From positions 219,440-283,439 of the forward strand of contig CAVRWV010000008.1 in the NCBI GenBank assembly GCA_963724985.1: 64,000 nucleotides of DNA. Direction: 5' to 3'. The position numbers and the translations under genes were made by a program. Of the stretch, positions 1-8,930 are shown one piece after another. Within the stretch, counting starts at the first letter, position 1. Every line of letters begins with the position of its first letter. The stretch is from JAJPJE01 sp963724985 (GTDB taxonomy: Bacteria > Acidobacteriota > Terriglobia > Terriglobales > Acidobacteriaceae). The notes beneath the pieces are model-generated. The model saw only the letters and a list, made by a program, of their open reading frames with translations, did no database searches and was not told the origin of the DNA.

Positions 1-368
1 TCATAGCCGGGGTTCTGGTTTTGTGCGTGATCATTGCCCCGGTCGTTGCTATCGCGACGGTAGGCATTCTGGTAGCCCTGGTCATATCCTGCTTCGTAAG
101 CAAGACGGTCATTGTCGTTATCGTTTTCGGACTGCTTACGATACTGGCGAGCTCGATTGTTCGAGGCGTCATCCTGACCGTTGCTCATCCCACGTTGATA
201 GTAGGGATTGTTCGTGTAGTCATTGTTGTTTCTATTTTGGTCATGCCCCTCGCCGTGCTCCCAGCCTTGCTGCGACTGATACGCTACGGCAAGCGTTGAC
301 GCGCCGAACATGATGACGACAACTGCCAAAGCAGTCGCCCATGTTGCTGGCCCTGAATTGATCTTCAC
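1..368 (-). CDS. Exported Asn/Tyr/Gly-rich hypothetical protein (3' end beyond window)
   Basis: On the minus strand an open frame runs from a GTG at 368 to the window edge. A GGAG sits six bases before the GTG, which is why I chose that start. The first 35 residues hold a hydrophobic stretch (TALAVVVIMFGASTLAVA) typical of a signal peptide or membrane anchor. The rest is rich in Asn, Asp, Tyr and Gln, with repeated short elements such as YEAGYDQGYQNAY. Small exported proteins of this composition are common in Acidobacteriota, but I do not recognise a named family and propose no function. Plus-strand frames over the same bases look like shadows. The start is moderately certain; the C-terminus is missing. 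Confidence 0.5.
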   Translation of the reverse strand, partial: MKINSGPATWATALAVVVIMFGASTLAVAYQSQQGWEHGEGHDQNRNNNDYTNNPYYQRGMSNGQDDASNNRARQYRKQSENDNDNDRLAYEAGYDQGYQNAYRRDSNDRGNDHAQNQNPGY

Positions 369-830
369 TTGTTGCTCCGATCCTTCTGTTGTTGGGATGC
401 CAAGTCGCCTTTGGGCTTGCCGAATGACAACGATCAGCAACAAACGATGCCAACAACATCCTGTGATCTGCGACATTGCGCAAGGCGATTGGTTCGCCTG
501 ATTCGAGGTATAGCAGGAAGCCGGATCAGCGTCTGAGCAGGATTGCTCACTCGTCTAGAAAGGCTTGCTTACGTGGCGACAAGCCGACGAGAGCTCGTGC
601 CGTCTCCGCTGTCGCAGCGAAAAGCTGAGTAACAACAATGATCGTAGCGGTGGGATCTACCACAAGTGAGCACTTTTGAACAGACACCCTTCCAGGATCT
701 ACTTACGCTGAGTTGATTAGATTTCAAGACCGGAGCTCCCAGGTAACTTCCAGCCACTCAGGAGCACAAAACCGGACAACTCGGTCGAAAGCAAACCAGA
801 ACCAGAGCTCTAATCAGGAAAGGCACTTCA

Positions 831-1490
831 TTGAAACGAACAATGGTTATATTCGTTGTATTGGCAGCCGTCACGCTGCTTGCAACAACGGCGCTTTATG
901 CCGACACTGTCGTTCTTGCCAGTCTCGGCGCGGCGGCCGATTCCGATCAGACAAACTCATCGGGGCATTCGACCATCGCCATCGACCCCAACACTGCATG
1001 GTCGAGCGCGCTCGGCACTTCGTCGTGGGTGTCCTTTGCCAAGAGCGGCAATACCAGCGCTGCGCATTACTTCCAGGTTGAGAACGGCACCGTCACCAGC
1101 TTCTTCGATCACTTCTCTCTGCTGGGGACGCCCACTTCCGGCTGGATCGAAGTGATGGCCGACGATTCAACTTCGGTGTTTTTGAATGGGCAGCTTCTGG
1201 TTGCCGAAGCCTCTACAACGAACAACAACTACCACACCTGCTCCGATTTCGAGATCGGCTGTCGCGGTGCGTATCTGATCAACTTCAACGCCGACGACCT
1301 CGTCGCCGGAGATAACGTGCTCAAGTTCGATGTGGGACAGCGCGCAGGTGTCTCCTACGGACTGGATTACTACGGCGAAATCAGTCAGACTGTTCCGAAG
1401 ACAGTTGCCGTTCCCGAACCAAGTAGCCTGCTGTTGCTCGGCACTGGTCTCTCCGGTCTTATGCTGCGGTTACGCCGGCGCCGCTCCTAA
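831..1490 (+). CDS. PEP-CTERM sorting domain protein
   Basis: This 219-residue secreted protein has an N-terminal signal peptide (MVIFVVLAAVTLLATTALYA) and ends in a PEP-CTERM tail: VPEPSSLLLLGTGLSGL followed by an Arg-rich cluster. By family knowledge that signal directs proteins to exosortase-dependent processing and surface or exopolysaccharide association. The middle is beta-rich, with a segment around residues 95-165 (WIEVMADD, SVFLNGQLL, GDNVLKFDV) resembling the beta-sandwich of similar PEP-CTERM proteins. I chose the TTG at 831, which has AGGAAAGG seven bases upstream; ATG 843 is an alternative. No exosortase is visible in the window, so sorting must rely on genes elsewhere. Confidence 0.85.
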   Translation: MKRTMVIFVVLAAVTLLATTALYADTVVLASLGAAADSDQTNSSGHSTIAIDPNTAWSSALGTSSWVSFAKSGNTSAAHYFQVENGTVTSFFDHFSLLGTPTSGWIEVMADDSTSVFLNGQLLVAEASTTNNNYHTCSDFEIGCRGAYLINFNADDLVAGDNVLKFDVGQRAGVSYGLDYYGEISQTVPKTVAVPEPSSLLLLGTGLSGLMLRLRRRRS

Positions 1491-1743
1491 GACGTCGTAG
1501 GTAGCCGGAGACTTGAAAATCGGGGTTAAGACCACTCACAGTGAGCGCGTTTCGCTCATCGTTAGTGCTGTGCTGATCGAAGGCGGCACGCACTGACGGT
1601 TGGGCGGTGTGCGTCCATATTTGTTGGCACAGATTCTAAGCTACAACCCACGGCTGTCCTCCCTATCATCGCGGAAAGGTGGGCCAGCTACCGGTTGCGA
1701 GAACATACTTAATGCTGAAAGTATGGACGAGAGGTTGGTTCGC

Positions 1744-2127
1744 ATGTCTTACGAGGTTGGAAATCCGATTGATCCTGAAACCGTGCCCCTGCAGAATGCG
1801 GTCCTCTGTGTAGATTGCGAACTCGTCACCAGCAGCCGAAGCAATGAATGCCCCGTCTGTGGTGGCCGCTCACTTCTCGGTCTTGGGGCCATCATTGGAG
1901 GCACCCTCGTGGACTATAAAGAAACCCGCTTGCACCAACAGCAGCTCTTCCTGTTCGACCTGCACATCAGCATCGATATGACTCAGATGGAAGGAGAAGA
2001 GTTGAGCGCGGTCATCGAGGGCATCAGTAGGCTTCTGGGGCCAAAGCTCGGGCGCAACCGGGCAGCACTTCACGTAAACGTGGAACCAGTCAGCACGAGC
2101 GCTCCGGTGAAATTGAAAGCAGCGTGA
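1744..2127 (+). CDS. Small zinc-ribbon protein of unknown function
   Basis: The frame is open from 1600, but the ATG at 1744 has a GAGAGG nine bases upstream and gives a 127-residue protein starting MSYEVGNPID. It carries a treble-clef-like zinc ribbon, CVDCELVTSSRSNECPVCG (CxxC-x10-CxxC), at about residues 22-40. This is followed by a helical region ending near PVKLKAA. The zinc site suggests a structural or regulatory role; I cannot name the family. It lies immediately before a stretch of gene fragments and may be the last intact chromosomal gene before the mobile region. Confidence 0.6.
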   Translation: MSYEVGNPIDPETVPLQNAVLCVDCELVTSSRSNECPVCGGRSLLGLGAIIGGTLVDYKETRLHQQQLFLFDLHISIDMTQMEGEELSAVIEGISRLLGPKLGRNRAALHVNVEPVSTSAPVKLKAA

Positions 2128-2436
2128 ACTATCTCGAATCGGGATTGCTGGCGCGCGTCCATTGGATCGCTGTGCACGAAGAACCAGAGTTTCTGGAAAC
2201 AGCGCAGTGGCAAAGATGAACATGACGACCTCGAACGCGAGATCAAGTCGAAAATCGAAAAGGCTATCCGACTTCCAACATAATCTTCCAAGCGCCCGAA
2301 AAGGCCATCTTCTATCAACGGTGGGATACGCCAGGGCGTGGATCAAGACATCACAGATGCTCTCGAACAGCAAGCCATTCGCAGTGACCGCAACACAAGA
2401 CAACAGGGAGCGACAGTTGAAAAGGAATTCGACCCG
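2128..2436 (+). other. Unassigned stretch with short coding-like remnants
   Basis: No intact gene is visible. In plus-strand frames there are short coding-like pieces, for example HWIAVHEEPEFLETAQW near 2158-2212 and NIIFQAPEKAIFYQRWDT near 2279-2332, separated by stops and frame changes. They could be remains of one degraded gene between the zinc-ribbon gene and the AbiE-like fragments. I recognise no family. Confidence 0.25.
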
Positions 2437-3206
2437 CTACTGTTGCTGTGTCCCACGGAGAGATCCTTCCGCAAAAGCGGTAATTTGTGCTCGCAAATCG
2501 CGTTCGCGATAATCGCTATCTCCCAAAAGACCGATACGGGTGCGCCTCAGAAATGCGTACCCTCTACTAGCCTCATTTCTGAGCTCATCGACAAAGCCAG
2601 CTACGACCTGCTGCTCTCCGAGTGAGCAGATCCTTCCAAGGTCCAATCCCAGCAAGAAGGCACCGGCACAATCAAAACTGATCCCTGCCGCAACAACATC
2701 GTCCGAAAACAGACGATCATAGTTGTCAGTTTCGTAACGTTCCGTCGGCCGATCGAGATACGACGCGATTTTTAGGAGCGTCAACACGGGTATCGGAATG
2801 ACTTTCATGCGCAAGGCAGGAGCAATTTCACGCTCCTCTGCCTTAGTGAATACGTGGCTGAATCCCACGACGCTCATCTGCATCTGGCTTTCGGGCCAGA
2901 CGAGATGACCCTGCGCTCGTATCTCGCGACCGGCTGGCATGATGTCTACGATTCCGCCACGAGGTCCATACCAGCGGTGCTCACGCTTTGGCCGCTGCGT
3001 CCAGCCCCTGGTCTTCAGCGATTCGCGCATGTGAACAAAGTCGTCGAAATCAAGCGCGACCGCGACGTCTACATCTCCGGTGTGGCGATCGACGTAAATG
3101 CGCTGTAGGCAACCGCGCCGATGATCACGATGTCGGTCCGGAATTCGCTGCCAACAGTCGCGAGTTCTTTCAGGTCGTCAATCTGCGCTGGCGAGAGTTC
3201 GATCAT
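2437..3206 (-). pseudogene. AbiEii-like nucleotidyltransferase, frameshifted
   Basis: The N-terminal part (from ATG 3206, MIELSPAQIDDLKELATVGSEF, then IVIIGAVAY) and the main part (TGDVDVAVALDFDDF, then MRESLKTRGW) are in different frames. They join near 3105 by a one-base shift. The joined product shows the minimal nucleotidyltransferase signature: a Gly-rich start (GAVAY) and an Asp-x-Asp metal pair (DVDVAV). This matches the toxin half of type IV (AbiE-like) toxin-antitoxin loci. It overlaps the upstream fragment at 3178-3507 by 29 bases, as toxin and antitoxin genes of this type usually do. If the frameshift is real the product is non-functional. Confidence 0.55.
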
Positions 3207-3507
3207 GATTTGCGAGAAATTCGGTGTACAGCTCCTGGGCAGCTTCGTGGGCACGAGAATCTTCGCTCTGCATTAATTCCGCGAAAATCAGCCACGGATG
3301 GGCAATAGGGTAGTTGTCTGTCGTGCGCCAAAAGGCGGGCGCTCCAAACGCCGACAGAAGCTTAATCGGACCAGTTCTGTCCGGCAGAAGACGAAGTTTT
3401 TTTTGCAGATCTGCGTTAAGTCGTTCCACAAAAATCGGAATTTCTTCTCCGCGGAAATAGTGTTGAAGCAAATCCGCCGCTGGTCCACCCGTGAGTGACC
3501 AACGCAT
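3178..3507 (-). pseudogene. AbiEi-like antitoxin, C-terminal fragment
   Basis: The reading frame encodes MRWSLTGGPAADLLQHYF, then RLLPDRTGPIKLLSAFGAPAFW and AHPWLIFAELM. This resembles the C-terminal domain of AbiEi-type antitoxins that sit upstream of a nucleotidyltransferase. The expected N-terminal winged helix is absent: upstream DNA belongs to a SET-domain fragment in another frame. I read this as a 5'-truncated antitoxin gene whose partner is the frameshifted gene just downstream. The family assignment is from memory of the sequence pattern and should be searched. Confidence 0.45.
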
Positions 3508-3530
3508 CTGTGCCTCCCCGAAAATGGTCG

Positions 3531-3827
3531 AGGTATGTTGCGCTTCGCGTAGAACTCCACTCTGCCATGTGCAATCCGTATAAATACATTGGCCTCGCAC
3601 GAGTGATTGATAAAGCGAAATGGCCCTCCCCGTACGCTGGCGTCGATAGCCTCATTCTCATTGAGTTCGACAATAGCAATCCGTTTCCGTTGCTTAGCTC
3701 GGCGATGCGCTTCGTCCGTAGAAATGCGCTCTCCCGTGAGCTCGCCCAGCTTGGTTCTTGCGCGAACTGCACATTCGGCGAACAGTCCTTTGCCTTGTAT
3801 CGAGCTTTTCGCTATGCGCAGCATCAC
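3531..3827 (-). pseudogene. SET-domain protein fragment
   Basis: From ATG 3827 the frame encodes about 97 residues of a SET methyltransferase fold: an N-terminal SSIQGKGLFA segment (the usual GxGLFA start of SET domains) and the core motif RFINHSCEANVFIRI, followed by FYAKRNI. After that the frame leaves the family. The C-terminal element with the catalytic tyrosine (normally like GEELTYDY) is missing, replaced by sequence that runs into the neighbouring AbiEi-like fragment. SET proteins in bacteria methylate lysines on proteins; this copy is truncated and probably inactive. Confidence 0.6.
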
Positions 3828-3870
3828 GTGTCAGCTTGACTCGAACCTAACCTTTATTAATTGGTTGCTG

Positions 3871-4446
3871 TCAGCTCGACCGCAGTTTGACGACCGCTTC
3901 AAACTTCTCTGCGACCACGCTCTCCTTGGGATAAGCGTGAAGTCTGGGGACAGGAAATGCCAGCAGCGTTGGATAGTCCAGTTCCTGTGTTGCCGGAACA
4001 ATCGCGTCGCCTAAGCCTACGTCGATTTGCAAAGGAATCCGAGCATCGCCTAACCTTGCTTCCACTAACACCCGCACGCCTTCATACGCTTCATCGTCTC
4101 CGATTCTTTCGACACGGATCGTGTCTGCCAAAAACGTCAGGCCATCGTCTTCGACTATTTGTGAACACACCTCGGCGAAGATCTTCCGGGACCCGACATC
4201 GGATAATTCCTGTCCGAGCAAATCGAGGTCTCGCGTTGGCCGATAGGTTTCCGCTGTCCACAGTTGCAGCAGCAGCGCGCCCTTTAGGACGAACGAATCC
4301 CGATGGGGAGAAACGCTGAGGCGGTAAAGGAAGCGTTCCAATCCATAGCGGGTCAGGACCAGGCCAAAATCTTCCTTACGCTCTGTAGCCAGGTTCAACA
4401 ATCGCTGTCGAACCGATGCCGGCAGATTGATCGCGGCTTTCTTCAC
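3871..4446 (-). pseudogene. abiEii: AbiEii/AbiGii-type nucleotidyltransferase toxin, C-terminally truncated
   Basis: Starting at GTG 4446, which overlaps the stop codon of the upstream abiEi by four bases, the product has the type IV toxin signature. FVLKGALLLQLW corresponds to the Gly/Ser nucleotide-binding start, and RPTRDLDLLG holds the Asp-x-Asp pair. The protein breaks off at KFEAVVKLRSS. In family members this motif (normally KxEAMVxLG) is followed by another 60-100 residues, so the 3' part has been lost near 3875. The junction touches the gene fragments at 2.4-3.8 kb. Since AbiEii catalysis lies in the retained half, activity cannot be excluded outright, but the missing C-terminus makes it unlikely. 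Confidence 0.7.
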
Positions 4447-5045
4447 GTGAGCGACTCCAGATAAGGTTGCATCACGCGCGCCACCCGGCAAACCTTCGCC
4501 GCCAAGTACAGTTCGTCCATGGTTGCTTTGCGCTGCCGGTAGCAGTCGCGCAGGGCTTCCAGCGCCACCTCCAGTCCAATCTTATTGCGGTACTTGAAGC
4601 AATCCGCCACGGTTTTGGCAGGACCAAAGACCCGCACATTCACGCCTTCGAGTTTCTTTTCTTGTACCCCATACGTAAGGGCCTTACCCGAGAAATGCAC
4701 GACCCGCATTGGCGGGTAATCTGTGCGTGGACGCCGCGCCTTGTGATCGATGGCGATCCACACCTCATGCGGGGCCTGGGTCGTGAGTCCATGAAAGCGC
4801 AGCGCCGACAGCAGACAGACGACGCCATGTGGCACACGTTTGGCAGCCTCCACGAGTGTGTGGTGTTCGCTGACCGGACTGCCTTCGGCTACGTAGAGCC
4901 CTCTTCCCACTTGCCGTACCAGCCCCTGCTCTTTCGCCTGGCGTAGATACTGCCGGGGGATGCCGGCACGGTCCAGATCGCGGGGCCGCAATACCCCGGA
5001 CCGCCGAACCATGCGGGCTACGACTTCTACCTTGGAAACTGCCAT
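4443..5045 (-). CDS. abiEi: AbiEi-like antitoxin / winged-helix autoregulator
   Basis: I place the start at ATG 5045 (MAVSKVEVVARMVRRSG), giving a 200-residue protein. The N-terminal winged helix (GVLRPRDLDRAGIPRQYLRQAKEQGLVRQVGRGLYV) is characteristic of AbiEi antitoxins. It is followed by the domain VVCLLSALRFHGLTTQAP and a VFGPAKTVADCFKYRNKIG segment. AbiEi proteins neutralise AbiEii and repress their own operon through inverted repeats. The partner toxin gene downstream overlaps it by four bases but is truncated, so this antitoxin may be an orphan. Further in-frame ATG or GTG codons exist up to 5135 but lack a ribosome site. Confidence 0.8.
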   Translation of the reverse strand: MAVSKVEVVARMVRRSGVLRPRDLDRAGIPRQYLRQAKEQGLVRQVGRGLYVAEGSPVSEHHTLVEAAKRVPHGVVCLLSALRFHGLTTQAPHEVWIAIDHKARRPRTDYPPMRVVHFSGKALTYGVQEKKLEGVNVRVFGPAKTVADCFKYRNKIGLEVALEALRDCYRQRKATMDELYLAAKVCRVARVMQPYLESLT

Positions 5046-5338
5046 CGTCCCGCCTTTACAATACGTCGGCATATTATCATAACTGCCTACACTTCGTAAA
5101 GCCGTCTCCCCTGCACGAGCTGCGCGGCGCTTCACAAGCTCGAGCGCCTCCTATTTCCTTCTCTTCCACGCTGCGCCCGTTTCGGGTGGACGCCGCTCAA
5201 CCGAGCGGCTCCGCCGGGCGCTTCGGATGGCGCCGGTCTCGCGCCAAACCATAACCCTGAGGCGGTTTGTCACTCGCCGCGCTCTCCCTCGCACCCTGCC
5301 ACCCTTCCTCGGGGCTCCCTCGCCTTTCTCCGTTCCGT

Positions 5339-5377
5339 CTGTTTTCGTCCGCTGCCGCCTGTGAAGGACGAAAACAG
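5339..5377. repeat. Perfect 12-bp inverted repeat in the ardC leader
   Basis: CTGTTTTCGTCC at 5339-5350 is the exact reverse complement of GGACGAAAACAG at 5366-5377, with a 15-base loop. It lies 28 bases before the ardC start, in a pyrimidine-rich, gene-free leader (about 5140-5405). It could be an operator, an attenuator, or a hairpin acting on single-stranded transfer DNA. Confidence 0.6.
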
Positions 5378-5405
5378 GCCGGAAACGGCAGAAAGGAAAC
5401 AAGTC

Positions 5406-6251
5406 ATGAAATTGGAAGAAGTGAATCAGAAAACCAAGGAGGCGGTGGACTTCCTCGTTGCTGCACTCGAATCAGGACAGAGTGAAGTTCTCACCCAGTA
5501 CCTGGCAGCGATGGCGAAGTTTCATACCTACAGCTTTGGCAACATCATGCTGATCGCGCGGCAAAAGCCGGATGCGACCAATGTTGCCGGGATACGCACC
5601 TGGAACTCCCTGGGCCGCTTCATTCGCCGCGGCGAACGAGGGATCTTCATCCTTGCTCCGATGATCGCCCGGAAGCGGACGGCCAAGGCAGATGAGGCCA
5701 CAGCGGAAGAGAGAGAGAAGGTAGAAGCGCAAGCCCAGCTGTATGGGTTCCGGGCCGTGTATGTCTTCGATATCAGCCAGACCGAAGGCAAAGAGCTTCC
5801 CGAGCTCACCGAAGTGCGAGGCGATGTCGCCGGATATCGCGAACGGCTGGTGACGTTCGTCGAGGCACAAGGAGTCACCCTCAACTATTCCGAGCACATT
5901 GCGCCTGCCAAGGGCATGTCCTATGGCGGCAGGATCACTCTGCTTCCCGAGATGCAACCTGCTGAGGAGTTCTGCACGCTCGTGCACGAGATCGGTCATG
6001 AGCTCCTGCATCGCGGTGAACGTCGCACCCTGACCACCAAGCAGGTACGGGAGACAGAAGCGGAAGCCGTCGCTTTCGTGGTTTCTCAGGCGATTGGCTT
6101 GGAAACGGGAACCAGTTCCGCCGACTACATTCAGCTTTGGCATGGAGACGCCCGCCTCCTGCGCGAAAGCCTCGAAGCCGTTCAACAGACCGCTGCCGTG
6201 ATTCTCGGAGGAATTGCCCTCGAACCCGAAGTGTCTGCCTCGGTCGCCTAG
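5406..6251 (+). CDS. ardC: ArdC-like antirestriction protein with zincin domain
   Basis: The 281-residue product combines an N-terminal ArdC-type ssDNA-binding domain with a zinc metallopeptidase-like domain. The first (about residues 1-110) includes YLAAMAKFHTYSFGNIMLI, WNSLGRFIRRGERGIFILAP and YVFDISQTEGKELPE. The second carries the HExxH motif LVHEIGHELLHRG near residue 200 and a downstream glutamate-rich helix (ETEAEAVAFVV). ArdC proteins travel with conjugative elements and protect incoming DNA from restriction. I chose ATG 5406 because AGGAAAC lies just upstream; in-frame codons upstream to 5361 overlap the leader hairpin. The gene is followed 90 bases later by parB, suggesting co-expression of maintenance functions. 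Confidence 0.85.
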   Translation: MKLEEVNQKTKEAVDFLVAALESGQSEVLTQYLAAMAKFHTYSFGNIMLIARQKPDATNVAGIRTWNSLGRFIRRGERGIFILAPMIARKRTAKADEATAEEREKVEAQAQLYGFRAVYVFDISQTEGKELPELTEVRGDVAGYRERLVTFVEAQGVTLNYSEHIAPAKGMSYGGRITLLPEMQPAEEFCTLVHEIGHELLHRGERRTLTTKQVRETEAEAVAFVVSQAIGLETGTSSADYIQLWHGDARLLRESLEAVQQTAAVILGGIALEPEVSASVA

Positions 6252-6341
6252 TTCACAACAATTCACACGATGCGGCGCACTGCGCGAGCCGTGCGCCGAC
6301 CACTACACATGAACCAAAAATTCAGAAAAGGAGAAAATGGA

Positions 6342-7919
6342 ATGTCAACTACAGAAGCTGTCATCGCCAACCACGAATATCAAAATCTATCAATCACCGT
6401 TTTGGTGGAATCCCCCACCAATCCACGCAAGCGATTCGATGAGACTGCCTTGCAGGAACTGGCGGAGAGTTTCAAAGCCCAAGGCGTACTGGCTCCTCTG
6501 CTGGTGCGAGAGCGGGAAGACCGCAGCTATGAAGTAATTGCGGGTGCCCGCCGCTTGCGGGCAGCACGCATTGCGGAACTGAGTACTGTCCCCGTTCGCA
6601 TTGTGAGGCTTACCGACGCCGAAGCCATCGAGGCGCAAGTAACCGAAAACCTGCAGCGCGAGGACATTCACCCTCTAGAAGAGGCTCTCGGTTTTCGTGC
6701 CTTACTCGAACTGCGAGAGCCATCCTACACGGTCGCAAGCATTGCCGCTCGCGCCGGAAAAAGCGAGGCTTACGTCTATGGGAGGATCAAGCTGGCCGAT
6801 TTGATTCCGCCCGTGGCCGACGCCTTTCTGAGGGATCAGATCACCACTGGACACGCCCTGTTGATCGCCAAGCTCGCTTCCGCCCAACAGCAGGAAGCGT
6901 TCAGTGCTGCCTTCCGAAGCATGTGGACCAGTTCCGGAAACTCTCAAGTGCTGGTTCCCGTGCGTGAACTAGCTGCATGGATCGAGTCCAATATCCTGCT
7001 CCAATTGGAATCGGTGCCATTTGATAAGCTCGATGAATCGCTTATCGCAGAAGCCGGGTCCTGCGCGGATTGCCCAAAACGAACTGGCTTCAACAAACTC
7101 TTATTCGCGGAGGTCCGAAGAGACTGCTGTAGCGACCCCGAGTGCTTTCGCCGCAAACTCGACGCGCACATCGCCAAAGTGCTCGAAATCAAGCCGAAGC
7201 TGGTGCAGATTTCCTCGGCATGGAACTCTCGCGAAGGCGCTCCGCTTGGGCGGAACCGCTATGTCGAACTTCAACTCAGGAAATCCAAGAGCAATGGCGC
7301 AGCAACCAAACTGGCTCCAGCACTGAAGCCGTGCGAGAAAATGGCGGATGCGCTGCTGATGGATGGAGGGAAGCGCGGGCAGATCGTGAAAGTTTGTGCC
7401 GATCCGAATTGCCGCGTGCATCATCCCAATACTCCTTCTCCTGAGCAAGCGGCACGCGAGCGGGCATTGGAACGGAAACGGATTGAGAAAGCGAAGCTTG
7501 TCATCACGACAAGGCACCGCGTCTTAGCCGCAATCTTGGAGCGAGTTCTAGCGCCCTTCAAAAAGGCCGATCTCTTGACGATTGCTCGCCAGCTCATCAA
7601 GCAGATGCCTTACGATCTAGTGTCCACCGTGGCAAAGCGCCACAAAGTAGATGCAGACAAAAACGGCAAGGGGCCGCAGGAACTCCTCGCCAAGCGCCTT
7701 GCGACCTATGACGAAGATTTGCTCTGCCGCATGCTGCTGGAACTCACTCTGTTGGATTCTGCTTATCTGCGAGCGGGCACATCCGATGACGTACTTATGG
7801 ATGCCGCCAAGCGCTACCGAGTGGATGCCGAAAAGTTAGAAAAGGCGGTAGCAGCAGAGTTTGCCGCCAAGCACAGTAAGCAGCCAAAAGCCAAAGCAAA
7901 ATCGAACTCGGCAGCGTAA
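6342..7919 (+). CDS. parB: ParB/RepB/Spo0J family partition protein
   Basis: The start is ATG 6342, preceded by AAAGGAG at eight bases. The 525-residue protein opens with a ParB/sulfiredoxin-type N-domain: SPTNPRKRFDETALQELAES, LLVREREDRSYEVIAGARRL, and the CTP/DNA-contact region VTENLQREDIHPLEEALGF. A helix-turn-helix follows (TVASIAARAGKSEAYVYGRIKL). A Cys-containing segment (CADCPKRTGFN, CCSDPECF, near residues 240-270) resembles the zinc-binding middle of plasmid and ICE ParB-like proteins. No parA is adjacent, as is usual for these ParB-like proteins of mobile elements. A strong terminator ends the transcript. Confidence 0.88.
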   Translation: MSTTEAVIANHEYQNLSITVLVESPTNPRKRFDETALQELAESFKAQGVLAPLLVREREDRSYEVIAGARRLRAARIAELSTVPVRIVRLTDAEAIEAQVTENLQREDIHPLEEALGFRALLELREPSYTVASIAARAGKSEAYVYGRIKLADLIPPVADAFLRDQITTGHALLIAKLASAQQQEAFSAAFRSMWTSSGNSQVLVPVRELAAWIESNILLQLESVPFDKLDESLIAEAGSCADCPKRTGFNKLLFAEVRRDCCSDPECFRRKLDAHIAKVLEIKPKLVQISSAWNSREGAPLGRNRYVELQLRKSKSNGAATKLAPALKPCEKMADALLMDGGKRGQIVKVCADPNCRVHHPNTPSPEQAARERALERKRIEKAKLVITTRHRVLAAILERVLAPFKKADLLTIARQLIKQMPYDLVSTVAKRHKVDADKNGKGPQELLAKRLATYDEDLLCRMLLELTLLDSAYLRAGTSDDVLMDAAKRYRVDAEKLEKAVAAEFAAKHSKQPKAKAKSNSAA

Positions 7920-7935
7920 CTCACACAACCTCTTG

Positions 7936-7969
7936 AGGCGGAGTGCCTTCGCGCACTCCGCCTTTTTTT
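7936..7969 (+). terminator. Rho-independent terminator after parB
   Basis: An 11-bp stem, AGGCGGAGTGC (7936-7946) with GCACTCCGCCT (7953-7963), encloses a six-base loop and is followed by a run of seven T. It lies between parB and the convergent regulator gene and could serve both. Confidence 0.9.
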
Positions 7970-7983
7970 CTTGCCTAACGCTA

Positions 7984-8769
7984 CTAACTCCATTCCGCGA
8001 TACGCATCGTGACTGCGGTAACGCGGCCAAGGATATCCGCGTCTTCCGGATAACGGATATGCGTCGCCAATCGGCCGGAATGGGGCGAGGGAAGAAGAAC
8101 CAACTGGCTGCCGCTCAATTCACACCAACTCGCGACATATCGGTCGCGCAGCTCAACAAAGTAGATGGGACGCTCGAACTCGTTGCGCCAACCGTCCCGT
8201 TGCACTTTGGTTTGCCGTGGGTCTATTTGCACGAATGACCCAGGTCTTAGGATGGGGTAGAGAGTATAGTCCTCAATTCCGATATAGCCGTAGAGGGAAT
8301 GACGCCAGTCCATCTGCTGCAGAAGCTCTATGGGAATTTCGCTCCAGCGGTCAAACATGCGCGACACCAGGTTCGTAGTCACCAGATCAACGTTCTCGCG
8401 CAGCGCAACCGGGGCTTCAATGGTTTTGTTTTGCCAGTCGAAAGCGGGAATCGACAAGTGGGTGTGCGGAAGGCCGACCATTTCCCGCTCTGGACCAGAA
8501 CTGCGAATGCCAATCCCAAAGTACGACAACAGTTCATCCAGATCGCGTTTGTAGATCAGACTCAGGCTCTTCATCCTATAAATATTGGGCGTGAGTTTTC
8601 CTGCTTCGAGTTCCGCCAGCCAGGAGTCCGAGATGAAATAGTCGGGAGCGTTCATTCTGCGGGCAATGTCGCCGCTGAGCTGCTCTACTTCTCGCAGAGA
8701 TAGGCCTAAGCGCTCTCGCACCATTCGGAGCCGCCTCCCCGCATTCACCGCCGACGCTGGCGCCAACAT
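7984..8769 (-). CDS. XRE-type HTH regulator with S24/LexA-like C-domain
   Basis: The 261-residue product has an N-terminal helix-turn-helix (GRRLRMVRERLGLSLREVEQLS, then DSWLAELEAGKLTPNIYRMKSL), with an insertion typical of this acidobacterial subgroup. A C-terminal beta-rich domain (YTLYPILRPGSFVQIDPRQ, FERPIYFVELRDRYVASWCEL) resembles the S24 signal-peptidase/LexA fold but lacks an evident Ser-Lys dyad. It is probably a repressor sensing or binding a ligand through that domain. It is divergent from a two-fold repeated version of the same architecture at 9113, with two palindromes between them. Position next to the lasso operon makes it a candidate regulator of peptide production; that is inference. 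Confidence 0.75.
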   Translation of the reverse strand: MLAPASAVNAGRRLRMVRERLGLSLREVEQLSGDIARRMNAPDYFISDSWLAELEAGKLTPNIYRMKSLSLIYKRDLDELLSYFGIGIRSSGPEREMVGLPHTHLSIPAFDWQNKTIEAPVALRENVDLVTTNLVSRMFDRWSEIPIELLQQMDWRHSLYGYIGIEDYTLYPILRPGSFVQIDPRQTKVQRDGWRNEFERPIYFVELRDRYVASWCELSGSQLVLLPSPHSGRLATHIRYPEDADILGRVTAVTMRIAEWS

Positions 8770-8885
8770 CAGCTACTAACCTCGGAGTCCGGGTATGTTA
8801 CCGCAAAATGACGGCTCGTTCCGAAAGTTCACTGATCGCTTTCAAAAAACGGAACGGGAAGGGCAATGTGAGGAGGTTTAAGGAA

Positions 8886-8930
8886 TATCTCGCTGTGAGA
8901 TAGACAATCCTCTGTCCCGATTCTGGGACA
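8886..8930. promoter_or_regulatory. Two palindromes in the divergent regulator promoter region
   Basis: TATCTC-gctgt-GAGATA (8886-8902) and TGTCCC-gattct-GGGACA (8913-8930) are perfect inverted repeats eleven bases apart. They lie between the divergent regulator genes at 8769 and 9113. Each fits a dimeric HTH operator. No consensus promoter is obvious. Confidence 0.45.

Noticed and set aside
1870..2403. 177-codon minus-strand frame opposite the zinc-ribbon gene
   Set aside because: The plus strand has clear CxxC motifs and a ribosome site; the minus frame has no domain and is a shadow.
5472..6266. 264-codon minus-strand frame opposite ardC
   Set aside because: It mirrors the ArdC coding sequence, which has an HExxH motif and proper context.
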